Below are positions 1-7,702 of a stretch of 64,000 bases of DNA, in pieces. Made by a program: the position numbers and the translations under genes. Numbering within the stretch: the first letter of the stretch is position 1; each line of letters begins with the position of its first letter. The stretch spans positions 1 through 64,000 of the forward strand of contig NZ_FJUR01000001.1 of the NCBI RefSeq assembly GCF_900067135.1, in the 5' to 3' direction. The stretch comes from Rhizobium sp. 9140. GTDB taxonomy: Bacteria; Pseudomonadota; Alphaproteobacteria; Rhizobiales; Rhizobiaceae. Under the pieces are notes generated by a model, which was not told where the DNA came from, searched no databases, and saw only the letters and a list, made by a program, of their open reading frames with translations.

Positions 1-622
1 TCGGCCGCACCTCTTCCTCACGCGCTTCAGCACGCATGGAGGCAGCGTTGTCCGTGATCTGGTCGATCTCGTATTGCGGGATGATCCGATCGGCCGTCGC
101 GATGTCGGCCGTCTCGATGAAGTAGTCGCGCATGCCCCGGAAGAGCCGGCCGATGCTGTCCATCGTCCAAGCGGTGCGCCAAGGCGTCTCGGCCAAACTC
201 CAGAATAAGGTCCGTCGCTTCAGCGAATTCGATCCCGGCCAAACCTTTGACGGCCGGTGGCTCGGCGCCGAGGAAGCCGACATGACGAAGATGGTAGGAG
301 CCGGGCGTCGGGTTTCCGGGTGCGGCTGGATCGTAGAGCGCGGCCGAGACCTTCAGGAACTTGCCGTCGCGCACCATCTCAGAAAAGGACGGGTCGAGGC
401 GATCAGGCTCGGCGACGAGGCGCCCGTCTTTCACCGACAGCGCCTTCACCCAGCCGAATGCCGGCGCGTTCGTCTTCGGATGACCGACAACGATCGGCGC
501 CTGATGGTTGGCCGGGATCGTAAGAGGAGGCGATCGCCGCAACATCGGCGTCGGAGAAGGTGATCGCCTTCCCCTGCGTCGAAACATGGCTGCCGGTTTT
601 TGAAGATTTCGAACGGTTTCAT
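1..622 (-). pseudogene. Mu I-like prohead protease/scaffold gene, frameshifted, 3' end outside window
   Basis: The deduced product resembles phage protease/scaffold proteins that process the prohead, in the position after F and G as in Mu. The start ATG at 620-622 opens with MKPFEIFK. Three +1 events then change the frame: an extra A on the coding strand in the run at 597-601, an extra C at 514-516, and an extra G at 193-194. Removing them gives one continuous frame containing APIVVGHPKTNAPAFGWVKA, then EFAETPWRT and FRGMRDYFIETADIATADRI. Together the three insertions restore the original frame. All lie in short homopolymer runs, so either gene decay or sequencing/assembly error is possible; the other prophage A genes are intact. 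Confidence 0.75.
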
Positions 623-653
623 GCCCGGCATCTAAGCCAAGGCGTGCCCCGTC

Positions 654-679
654 GTCGGGACCGCGAAATCGCACACCGA
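654..679 (-). promoter_or_regulatory. Putative late-activator box upstream of prophage A protease
   Basis: A 26-bp stretch identical to 32831-32856 upstream of the prophage B protease. It contains the dyad GCGA-AA-TCGC at 663-672, centred about 45 bp upstream of the protease ATG; the prophage B copy is centred about 44 bp upstream of its gene. Variants precede the lysis operon at 40381 and 40438. The position and symmetry resemble Mor/C activator sites of Mu, but the binding protein is inferred. Confidence 0.6.
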
Positions 680-742
680 GGAACAAAGGCTGGAAATCCG
701 GACGGGAGGGCAGCGGCGCATGCCGGACACGATCTTCAGATC

Positions 743-767
743 GTTTTCAAAGCCGTTTCAAAGCCCT
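743..767 (-). repeat. Conserved TTTCAAAGCC direct repeat upstream of protease
   Basis: Two TTTCAAAGCC units lie 64 bp beyond the activator box. The 25-bp stretch matches prophage B 32921-32945 at 24 of 25 positions and has nearly the same spacing to the box (64 against 65 bp), although the sequence in between differs. Likely a second regulatory or architectural element of the head-operon promoter. The rest of 680-848 shows no gene. Confidence 0.45.
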
Positions 768-848
768 CTGGCGCGTTTGACCGACCTGTGCGCCATCACC
801 GGGCCTTCAAGCGCACCATTGGCCTCCTGAAGCCCTTTTGCAAGCAGG

Positions 849-1349
849 CTATTTCTGCTCAATCGCCTCAACGAAGTGATCCTTGACGATGTCGAGGATA
901 GCCGTAATCGACGCGTCATTGAACCCGAGGAATTGCCGCTTGGGGATTTTCACGCTCTGAACCTTGAACGTCTGTCCGCCCATGGAGAACACGAGCGCCT
1001 CGGCCGTCTTCGGTCGGATCGTTCCGCCCTCATTGTGGATCCGCGCATAGACTTCGTTCGATCCGATTTCGACGCCGTCGCCGGCGAGCTGCCAGACGAT
1101 TTGGGAAAGGCTCCGGGTCTCTCCGCGCAGGATGCCTGGGCCCTTCTTCGTCTTGGCATAGAGCGGATTGAGCGCGACCCACGGCGCGCCGTCTGGATCC
1201 TTCTGATCGACGAAGCGGCGCCGGGTGACCTTGGCTTCGAACTCGCCGATGTTCTTCAGCGCTGGCTTGATGTTGCCGGCCGCTGCCAGAAGGCGCGCCA
1301 GCGCATCGTTGATGGAGGCATCGTCGATCGTGATTGTCGCAGCGGCCAT
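849..1349 (-). CDS. Phage virion morphogenesis protein (Mu gpG-like)
   Basis: 166 residues. Resembles the phage virion morphogenesis / tail completion family: an N-terminal helix, a basic segment VTRRRFVDQKDPDGAPW with the D-P-D-G-x-P-W core typical of the family, YARIHNEGGTI in the middle, and a C-terminal PKRQFLGF motif before a terminal helix. It lies between F and the protease, the classical Mu F-G-I order, unlike prophage B where the G-like gene lies next to gp36/gp37. Gaps on both sides and an upstream palindrome suggest its own promoter. Confidence 0.8.
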   Translation of the reverse strand: MAAATITIDDASINDALARLLAAAGNIKPALKNIGEFEAKVTRRRFVDQKDPDGAPWVALNPLYAKTKKGPGILRGETRSLSQIVWQLAGDGVEIGSNEVYARIHNEGGTIRPKTAEALVFSMGGQTFKVQSVKIPKRQFLGFNDASITAILDIVKDHFVEAIEQK

Positions 1350-1372
1350 TGCGTCGTCCCGTTGTTCTGCTC

Positions 1373-1399
1373 GACAGCCAGTGCTATATTCTGGCTGTC
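1373..1399. promoter_or_regulatory. 27-bp operator-like palindrome upstream of G
   Basis: Perfect 9-bp arms GACAGCCAG and CTGGCTGTC flank a 9-base spacer containing CTATATT. It ends 24 bp before the G start codon. The AATATAG on the leftward strand could be a -10 region inside the dyad, which would make this a repressor-controlled promoter. It could instead be a transcript hairpin. No protein is assigned to it. Confidence 0.4.
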
Positions 1400-1441
1400 G
1401 GTTGATCGAGGCGCCGGAGCCCTCCGTAGATCTTCTGACGC

Positions 1442-1467
1442 AAAGCGCGCCCCGGCAGGCGCGCTTT
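1442..1467 (-). terminator. GC-rich hairpin after F gene
   Basis: An inverted repeat built on GCGCGCC / GGCGCGC starts two bases after the F stop codon (TAG at 1470-1472). On the leftward strand only three T residues follow the stem. The longer T run lies on the rightward strand, so this is a weak or bidirectional terminator between F and G. Confidence 0.55.
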
Positions 1468-1469
1468 TT

Positions 1470-2714
1470 CTATTCCGGTCGGCGGTAGAGCAACGCTCCA
1501 CGACGATAATTCCGAAGGTAATCGTCCTTCGTGTCGAAGCCGGTCACGGCCACCCAGCCCCTGTTGGTCCATTCGAAGCGCACGAACAGGGCACGGCCAT
1601 CGGGCAGGATGATCCGCTTGAGGTAGGCACGGCGCAAGACCACGCCGCTTTTCATGGCCGCCCAGTCCACCCAGATTTCGTCTGGCGCGATGATGGTATC
1701 GGCCAGCAGCTTGGCGTACTGGCCCCGGCCGCGTTTGTCGCTCTTCAGGCCGACGACGGTCCCGTCCGGCATGCGCTGCTCGAAGAGCGACCGGCTAATG
1801 GTGATGAGCCCGCCGGACTTATCGCGGAACGGGCCTTCGCCCTTCTTCAGGTCGAACCGCTTCAGGAAGCCTTCGACATAGGCTTTCGGCTCCAGGCCCT
1901 CCGGCATGAGGTCGCGGCTCTTGGCGACGGCCGGCGCGGGAAGATCCGGCAGGTTGGCCGGCGCCGGCGCATCTGGCTGATACGCTGGCAGCGGCTCGCG
2001 CAGCTCGGTCGGCACGACACCGTCAAGCCATTCCTTGCCGACGTTGTATTCCCAGCCGCGACCGATGCCGCCGATCCGCTCTTCCTTCTCGCCGGTGCGA
2101 GGATCGATACCGTCATATCGGACCAGCTCGGGCGCCTCATCTGGCGCATCCTTGCCGAGCGCCTGCATCTCGCGCCGGGACAAAGCCTCGACATCGCAAC
2201 CGCATCCCCAGCCATTCGGCGGGTAGATGCGGTCCCAGATCGGATCGTTTGCTGCCCAGACCTTGCCGTCCCAGGCGAGGTGCTGAAGGCGCGGATGCAG
2301 CGCGCCGGAATGGACGTACTGCCAGTAGGGCCGATACTTCAGGACATCAGGATCTGTGAGCTGCTTGTATCGCCCGGCCATGTAGCTGGTGCGCATGTTC
2401 GTCGTGTAGATGATCCGCGCGCGCCATGCGCGCCGCTCGCCATCCGTCGATCCACGCGCATTAAAGAGCCAGCCCGTGCGATCGACGATGGCGTCAAAGT
2501 CCTTTTGAAACTCTTTGAAGCCCGTTCCCTGGACACGCGCTTTCTCGATCGCCGCCCGGAAATCTCCCAGCATGTCATCCCGCGTGACGCCGGCGACAGA
2601 AAAGCCGCGGACATGGGCTCCATGCTTCAGATCGTCATAGCGCCTGGTGGGCAGGTTGACCTTGCCGGCGACGAAGTCGATTGCCTCCTGAAACGGGATC
2701 TGCTCACCGGCCAT
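1470..2714 (-). CDS. Mu F-like minor head protein with C-terminal PBECR-like nuclease domain (prophage A)
   Basis: 414 residues. The first ~250 residues match the Mu F / phage head morphogenesis family (portal-associated minor head protein, probably injected with DNA): YRPYWQYVHSGALHPRLQHL and the Cys-rich PPNGWGCGCDVEALS. From about residue 285 a second domain follows: AKLLADTIIAPDEIW, then VRFEWTNRGWVAVTGFDT and YRRGALLYRRP. This pattern resembles phage Barnase-EndoU-ColicinE5/D-RelE-like (PBECR) nuclease domains; activity is inferred from family resemblance only. The start overlaps the portal gene by 11 bp. The prophage B homologue ends in a different domain. Confidence 0.8.
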   Translation of the reverse strand: MAGEQIPFQEAIDFVAGKVNLPTRRYDDLKHGAHVRGFSVAGVTRDDMLGDFRAAIEKARVQGTGFKEFQKDFDAIVDRTGWLFNARGSTDGERRAWRARIIYTTNMRTSYMAGRYKQLTDPDVLKYRPYWQYVHSGALHPRLQHLAWDGKVWAANDPIWDRIYPPNGWGCGCDVEALSRREMQALGKDAPDEAPELVRYDGIDPRTGEKEERIGGIGRGWEYNVGKEWLDGVVPTELREPLPAYQPDAPAPANLPDLPAPAVAKSRDLMPEGLEPKAYVEGFLKRFDLKKGEGPFRDKSGGLITISRSLFEQRMPDGTVVGLKSDKRGRGQYAKLLADTIIAPDEIWVDWAAMKSGVVLRRAYLKRIILPDGRALFVRFEWTNRGWVAVTGFDTKDDYLRNYRRGALLYRRPE

Positions 2715-4182
2715 CGACGGATGCCACGCCTTCGAGCTGGGCGAGCAGCGCGGCCTGCTCGAGGAGCTGAGCCAGATCGTCTACGCCCATCTCCGACGAC
2801 AGCCGTGCCAGCCGTAGCGTCAGATCGTCATAATCGCGCGCCTCGGCGAACTCGGTGCGGATCTGTCCGATCATGCTGTCGAACACGCCGGCGCCGGCGG
2901 TCTCCAGCTGGTCGGTCAGGTTGGCCACGACACGCTCGCTGTTGGAACGTGCCGGCGGGTCTGCGAAATCCAGATTATCGAGCGCGCCCTTGGCCGCAAC
3001 GCCGGGCTTGCCCGGTTTGGTCTCCGGCGCCGGCTTCTCAATCCATTCGCCGCCATAGGTGTCGTCGATGTACTGCGGGTCCTTCGGACGATAGCCCATC
3101 TTGTAGATCGTCTCGTCGCGCTTGATCTTCTCGTTGAGATCCTCGGCCTCGGCGAAATCGCGCCAGACGTCGGGGATGCCGGCGCCGGGAAAGTTCAGCT
3201 CGACGATCCACCGGGCGATGGTGTCCTTGATGGTGGCGGAGATCAGATCGGCATCCGCCTTGGCGATCGCAACGCGCACCTCGTTGTGGACTTCGCCGAG
3301 CGATCGCGCGCCGCGCTCGCCGGAGTTCGTGGTCAACGTCTCACCGAGCACCGCCTCGCTCATAAGTTCGTCGAGGTATCGGTTCAGCTTCTCAAACACG
3401 TCGCCGCCGCCGGCCTTCGCCTCCAGCAGCTCTACGATGACGTTTTCCGGTACCGCAATGCCGGTGTCGTTCGCCAGCTGCCGGATCGCGGCCAGCATCT
3501 CGTCCTGGCGTTGCTTGTCGTAGCCACCGGGATACGTGATCTTCGTCGTCGGCGTGCCGTGTTTCTCGACGGCGCGCAGCCACTGTGCCAGTGCGTTGCG
3601 CTTCATCCATGCGGGCCAGTAGAGGACTTGCCCTATGCCGACGCCATATGGATCGTCTTCATCGTCGTCGATCGAATGCCTGTGAACCACGAACTTCCGA
3701 TCGGGAACCGGCACACCCTCGATCATGGCAGCGCGCGTCAGGAGCCGGAGTTTGCCGTCCATGTCGAACCGGAACCGGCGCTGCTTCTTGACCTTAACGG
3801 CCTGTAGCGTCCAGACGCCGGCGACATTGGCCCAGAGAACCTCGGCAACGGAGAAGCCCTTCAGGACGGCGCCCAGCATGCCGCGTGTCAGCTTGTCGAA
3901 GTCGATCGCCTTCAGCTGGCGCTTGACTTCCTCGGCCGCGCGCTTGTCGAGATCGCTTTCCGATGCCTCGAAGACACTCCATTCGCGGCTGACCACTTCC
4001 AGCTTTCGCTTTTGCAGGATGGCGAAGGCATGCGGATCGCGCCGGATCTCGTCATAGAGCTGATGGCTCTTGCCAAGGCCACGCGTGCGCAGGATCTCGT
4101 CTGTCGGCTGCATGACGCCGGCGAACTCCGGGACGAACGGGTCCGTCCGGATCGTTGCGATCTCCATGGTGGTTTCAGCCAT
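2704..4182 (-). CDS. DUF935 portal protein (Mu gp29-like, prophage A)
   Basis: 492 residues, normal size for the family. Forms the dodecameric portal at the capsid vertex through which DNA is packaged. Family features are an N-terminal DEIRRDPHAFAILQKRKLEVV, WSVFEASESD, and the central FDKLTRGMLGAVLKGFSVAEVLW segment. It lies between the large terminase (1-bp gap) and F (overlap), as in Mu. The C-terminal ~70 residues are Ala/Leu-rich helices. Confidence 0.88.
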   Translation of the reverse strand: MAETTMEIATIRTDPFVPEFAGVMQPTDEILRTRGLGKSHQLYDEIRRDPHAFAILQKRKLEVVSREWSVFEASESDLDKRAAEEVKRQLKAIDFDKLTRGMLGAVLKGFSVAEVLWANVAGVWTLQAVKVKKQRRFRFDMDGKLRLLTRAAMIEGVPVPDRKFVVHRHSIDDDEDDPYGVGIGQVLYWPAWMKRNALAQWLRAVEKHGTPTTKITYPGGYDKQRQDEMLAAIRQLANDTGIAVPENVIVELLEAKAGGGDVFEKLNRYLDELMSEAVLGETLTTNSGERGARSLGEVHNEVRVAIAKADADLISATIKDTIARWIVELNFPGAGIPDVWRDFAEAEDLNEKIKRDETIYKMGYRPKDPQYIDDTYGGEWIEKPAPETKPGKPGVAAKGALDNLDFADPPARSNSERVVANLTDQLETAGAGVFDSMIGQIRTEFAEARDYDDLTLRLARLSSEMGVDDLAQLLEQAALLAQLEGVASVDGR

Positions 4183-4183
4183 C

Positions 4184-5809
4184 TCAGTACCCCGTAAATG
4201 CGGAAAGATCGGATCGGGCGGCTACGGCGCCGTAAGCTCCGGTCGCGTCCGTGAACTGGCCGGCTGTCGGACGGTCATCCCCTGTCACGCCGGCGCCAAC
4301 TTCGCCGCCTTCCTGCTCACTGGCATAAACTGCCAACGCTCCGGCGACGGCACTGTCGCCATGGCGCGCGAAACCGTCTGCCCCTTGCGTGCGAGCATCG
4401 TCCGGCACCTTGGCAATGCCCTTGGTCATCTTCAGCAGACGGTAATCGCCGAGCACGTCGTCATCGAGCGGCAGCTCAAACGTGCCGTCTTCGAAGCCGG
4501 CTTTCAGCTTCGGCATGTTGAGCATGTACCATTGCTGCGAGAGCTTGATCTCCGAGACGAACGACGCGCCGAACGCCTGCCGTGCCGCCTCGGCATGCGC
4601 CGCACCGTTGCCGGTAGCGTCAAAAGCCGCGTGGAAGAAGCGCGGCAAATGCTTTCGCAGGAAGAGGATGATCTGGCGCTGGCTCTCGAACGGCACGTTG
4701 CGCAGCTCGAGGAGGAACGGCGTGCGCAGGCTGGTGTCGAGACGCACCTGAAACGGATGGATCACGGACAAGTCGCCCGATCGGCCGAAGTCCTGGCCGA
4801 AGCCGGACCGCATCGTCGGATCGAGACGCTTCAGATGCGGCAGGAGCTGCTCGGTGCAGAAGTCCGCGATCTCCGCATCTCGAAGCTCTTTCGGCCAATC
4901 GACAAAGCCTTCCGGCGACGCCCAGCGAATAACCGGAATGTCTTCCTTCATCCGCGACATGATCAGTGATCGGGTAAGGAACGCGCCCGACGACATCGAT
5001 GGGATGCAGAACAGCTCCTCGTCAGCGCCGGCGCCATAGAACTTGATGATGTCCTGGCGCCAGTCGGCCTCCGCCTCGGCCGACCACGGCTTGCCGGTCA
5101 CATAGGCGATCCGCTCGTAGAGCCCCTGCTGCAGCGCCGTGTCGAAATCGATGCGCAGATGCTTGTAGCTCTGCCGGCCGGCAGGGATCTCTTGGATCTG
5201 TTCGTTGAAGTGGTTGTCAAAGCCATCATGCGTGGAGCAGACGATGACCTGTCCGCCCCACATTAGGAACGCGAGCGCCGCCTTTAGCAGTTCTTCGAGG
5301 CTGTCAACGAAGGCCGCTTCGTCGATCATGACGACGCCCTGCTTACCGCGCAGGGTGCGCGGCGCCGATGACAGGCCGACGATTTCGAAGCCCGACGAGA
5401 ACTTGATCCGGAATGCCTGAATGGCGCGCTCGCCATCCTTGTCCGAGTCGTCCCAGATGAATTCCTGCATCTCCAGCGCGGCTTGGCTGAAGGCGCGGGC
5501 CCACATGGCGCAGGCGTCGATGAACTCGCGCGTCATCTCCTGGCTATAGGAGATGTACATGAAGTCCATGCCGCCGGCTTCGCGGGCACGCGCTGCGCGC
5601 AGGACGGCATAGGCTGCGCACGCCCATGTCAGGCCGATACGGCGCGACTTCTCGACGAAGAGAACGCGGCAGGCCGTTGTCTCGAGGAGGGCGAGCGTCT
5701 GCTGCTGGTACGGCAACAGCGCCTTGCGGGCGCCGATCCGGTTGATGACGGCATCGGTCGAGATGCGGCGCGCCTCGGCCCATTGCTCTTTGCTGATAGG
5801 GCCGCTCAT
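4184..5809 (-). CDS. Terminase large subunit (Mu gp28-like, prophage A)
   Basis: 541 residues. ATPase/nuclease motor for DNA packaging. A Walker A-like VEKSRRIGLTW is at 52-62 and a Walker B GVVMIDEAAF near 158-167; the RNase H-fold nuclease part has acidic motifs GQDFGRSGDLS, AFDATGNG and RHGDSAVA. Overlaps the small terminase gene by 4 bp (ATGA). Clearly homologous to the prophage B terminase, with the same motor motif. Confidence 0.92.
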   Translation of the reverse strand: MSGPISKEQWAEARRISTDAVINRIGARKALLPYQQQTLALLETTACRVLFVEKSRRIGLTWACAAYAVLRAARAREAGGMDFMYISYSQEMTREFIDACAMWARAFSQAALEMQEFIWDDSDKDGERAIQAFRIKFSSGFEIVGLSSAPRTLRGKQGVVMIDEAAFVDSLEELLKAALAFLMWGGQVIVCSTHDGFDNHFNEQIQEIPAGRQSYKHLRIDFDTALQQGLYERIAYVTGKPWSAEAEADWRQDIIKFYGAGADEELFCIPSMSSGAFLTRSLIMSRMKEDIPVIRWASPEGFVDWPKELRDAEIADFCTEQLLPHLKRLDPTMRSGFGQDFGRSGDLSVIHPFQVRLDTSLRTPFLLELRNVPFESQRQIILFLRKHLPRFFHAAFDATGNGAAHAEAARQAFGASFVSEIKLSQQWYMLNMPKLKAGFEDGTFELPLDDDVLGDYRLLKMTKGIAKVPDDARTQGADGFARHGDSAVAGALAVYASEQEGGEVGAGVTGDDRPTAGQFTDATGAYGAVAARSDLSAFTGY

Positions 5810-6417
5810 TTCGTCCCCACGCCAAGAATCTGATCAAGGATCTCACTGGCCGTTTCGTCAGACAGGCCCTTCGAGCGCTGGACGAGTTTGACGGCTTCCT
5901 CAGCCTTGGAGGCAAAATCGGCCTCGACCTTCTGGCGCCTGGCTGTCGAGACGCCCTGCGCTTGGCTGGCAGCGCGCAGCGCATTCGCCAGCGCCATGGC
6001 GCCCTTCGGATCGAGGCCCGCCTCGCCGGCATTGGTCAGCAGTTCGAAGATCAGCGTCTTGATCGCTTCGGCCGCAATCAGCGTCAGATCGTCGGAGGAT
6101 TTCGCATCCCACTTCTCGGCAATCGTCGCAGCGATCTCGCGCGTCTGATTGAGCCGGTTGGAGAGCGTGGCAAGCTTGATCGAATAGCGATTGAAGGCCG
6201 AGAACGACGGGATCGTGAACTCCAGCTCGCCGCGATGCTCCCGCTTCAGGGCCTCCAGCTCGGCGAAGAAGTCCTGATAGATATCGATCTGCGTCCGGTC
6301 ACGGTCCTGCAGATCGGCCGCTGCCTTTGCAACGATCGATGCGCACTCTTCCGGCAGAAGCTCGATACCGGAGAGCCGACTACGCATGCGAGCTACCGGC
6401 CGGCGGGATGACGGCAC
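5806..6417 (-). CDS. DUF3486 protein, small terminase (Mu gp27-like, prophage A)
   Basis: 203 residues. DUF3486 proteins occupy the small-terminase position before gp28 in Mu-like phages. N-terminal LSGIELLPEECASIV and a long central helix are followed by a highly conserved part (LIAAEAIKTLIFELLTNAGE, GAMALANALRAASQAQGVS) that is nearly identical in prophage B, also at the DNA level. This makes it the most recombination-prone stretch between the two prophages. The start may be internal, since the upstream gene overlaps it by 38 bp. Confidence 0.85.
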   Translation of the reverse strand: MPSSRRPVARMRSRLSGIELLPEECASIVAKAAADLQDRDRTQIDIYQDFFAELEALKREHRGELEFTIPSFSAFNRYSIKLATLSNRLNQTREIAATIAEKWDAKSSDDLTLIAAEAIKTLIFELLTNAGEAGLDPKGAMALANALRAASQAQGVSTARRQKVEADFASKAEEAVKLVQRSKGLSDETASEILDQILGVGTK

Positions 6418-6718
6418 GTGACGGACGCTTCACGCCCTCGATGATCGTCTCACGAAGAAGGTGGCGCCAGCCGAGATCGGTCAGCGTCCCGATCTTGACC
6501 GAGCCGGCATCAACGATCGTGATGGCGCCCATCATGCGGAGATAATCCATCTCGCCGTGGATCCACGACCGAGGCTGGCGGATGACGAACGTCTGCAACA
6601 CAAGTTCAATCGTGCTGCTCGACAGGCTCTCATTTACCTGTTCGGAGAGGGCTCGCAATATAATGAGACGCGCATCTTCGCGCATGACTTTGTCGTAGTC
6701 GACTCCGATCGGGATCAT
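6380..6718 (-). CDS. VpaChn25_0724-type phage protein (Mu gp26 position, prophage A)
   Basis: 112 residues from the ATG at 6718, which overlaps the stop of the preceding stub in TGATG. It has a winged-helix appearance (DARLIILRALSEQVN ... SWIHGEMDYLRMMGAITIV) and aligns with the 98-residue gene at 38157 in the same position of prophage B. Role unknown. It lies between DUF2730 and the small terminase. Confidence 0.75.
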   Translation of the reverse strand: MIPIGVDYDKVMREDARLIILRALSEQVNESLSSSTIELVLQTFVIRQPRSWIHGEMDYLRMMGAITIVDAGSVKIGTLTDLGWRHLLRETIIEGVKRPSRAVIPPAGSSHA

Positions 6719-6811
6719 CAACTGGCCTTCTTCATCTGATCAATCAACACGTCGTTCAGCCGCTCGCCGATCGCCTGGATCGGCTTCAGCTTTTCGTCCA
6801 TCGACGAAAAT
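6718..6811 (-). pseudogene. C-terminal stub of DUF2730 (gp25-like) gene cut by IS21
   Basis: The frame reads FSSMDEKL ... ERLNDVLIDQMKKAS and stops at 6718-6720. It enters directly from the IS21 end at 6812. In prophage B the gene in this position is a DUF2730 protein ending VLQVQDYLLKKSNVA, a similar charged tail. The stub is therefore best read as the last 30 codons of the prophage A homologue, though the internal ATG at 6801 could be used. Confidence 0.55.
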
Positions 6812-6943
6812 TGTCAACGGCGGAGTAAAATCCTGCCACGCGGCGGCGCAAAAGTCGGCCACTTGTGGCGCGCGCATGAGACCGCCGGGAGGGCTTAGGC
6901 CCGAGCGGGGGTCTCATGCGCGCGTTGCGATTTTCGAAGGGCG

Positions 6944-7702
6944 TCAGCCGGCCTTTCGGGCGCGGCTTTGGGCGAGACGATAGCTGTCGCCGTTCATCTC
7001 GAGGATGCTGACGTGATGGGTGATGCGGTCGAGCAAAGCGCCGGTCAGGCGCTCGGACCCCAAGGTTTCCGTCCATTCGTCAAAAGGAAGGTTGCTGGTG
7101 ATCAGGGTCGCGCCTCGCTCGTATCGTTGCGAGATCAGCTCGAACAGCAATTCCGCGCCGGTCTTTGACAGCGGCACGAAGCCCAGTTCATCGATGATCA
7201 ACAGCTGGTAGGCGGCCATCTGCTTCTGGAACCGGATGAGACGCCGCTCGTCGCGCGCCTCCATCATCTCGCTGACCAGTGCGGCCGCTGTCGTGAACCC
7301 AACGGACAGGCCCTTCTGGCAGGCGGCCAGGCCGAGGCCGAGCGCCACATGGGTCTTGCCCGTGCCGCTGGGGCCGAGAGCGATAACGTTCTCCCTGCGC
7401 TCGATCCATTCGCAGCGCGCCAGTTCCAGCACCTGCATCCTGTTCAGCTTTGGGATGGCGGCGAAGTCGAAACTGTCGAGGCTTTTGACGACCGGGAACC
7501 TGGCCGCCTTGATGCGACGCTCGACCTTGCGACGGTCCCGTTCGATCATCTCCCGCTCGGCAAGCCGGGTGAGGTATCCGACATGATCGACGCCTTCGGT
7601 GGCGCACAGCCGGGCCAGCTTCTGGTACTCGCGCTGGAAACTCGGCAGCTTCAGGGTTTTGAGATAATGGGTGAGAAGGATCTCGGGTGCTTGGGTGTTC
7701 AT
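6944..7702 (-). CDS. istB: IS21-family helper ATPase IstB
   Basis: 252 residues from the ATG at 7702 (MNTQAPEILLTHYLKTLKLP), overlapping istA by ATGA. A DnaC/IstB-type AAA+ ATPase that directs target choice for IstA. Walker A is GPSGTGKTH at 110-118, and Walker B is LLIIDELGF; normal length for IstB. Confidence 0.93.
   Translation of the reverse strand: MNTQAPEILLTHYLKTLKLPSFQREYQKLARLCATEGVDHVGYLTRLAEREMIERDRRKVERRIKAARFPVVKSLDSFDFAAIPKLNRMQVLELARCEWIERRENVIALGPSGTGKTHVALGLGLAACQKGLSVGFTTAAALVSEMMEARDERRLIRFQKQMAAYQLLIIDELGFVPLSKTGAELLFELISQRYERGATLITSNLPFDEWTETLGSERLTGALLDRITHHVSILEMNGDSYRLAQSRARKAG

Larger units (their letters stand above)
1..6811 (-). mobile_element. Prophage A: truncated Mu-like prophage, head-gene module
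   Basis: A leftward run of Mu-order head genes: DUF2730 stub, gp26-position gene, gp27, gp28, gp29, F, G, protease. It is cut on the right by an IS21 element at 6812 and continues beyond the window on the left. No repressor, transposase or lysis gene of this phage is present to the right, where a second Mu-like prophage begins instead. Its proteins are homologous to those of prophage B but clearly diverged, so this is a related phage rather than a recent copy. Confidence 0.85.

Noticed and set aside
876..3125. Long rightward open frame (749 codons) across G and F of prophage A
   Set aside because: It lies antisense to two well-supported phage genes, has no domain-like sequence and is rich in Arg/Ala as expected for a G+C-rich shadow frame.
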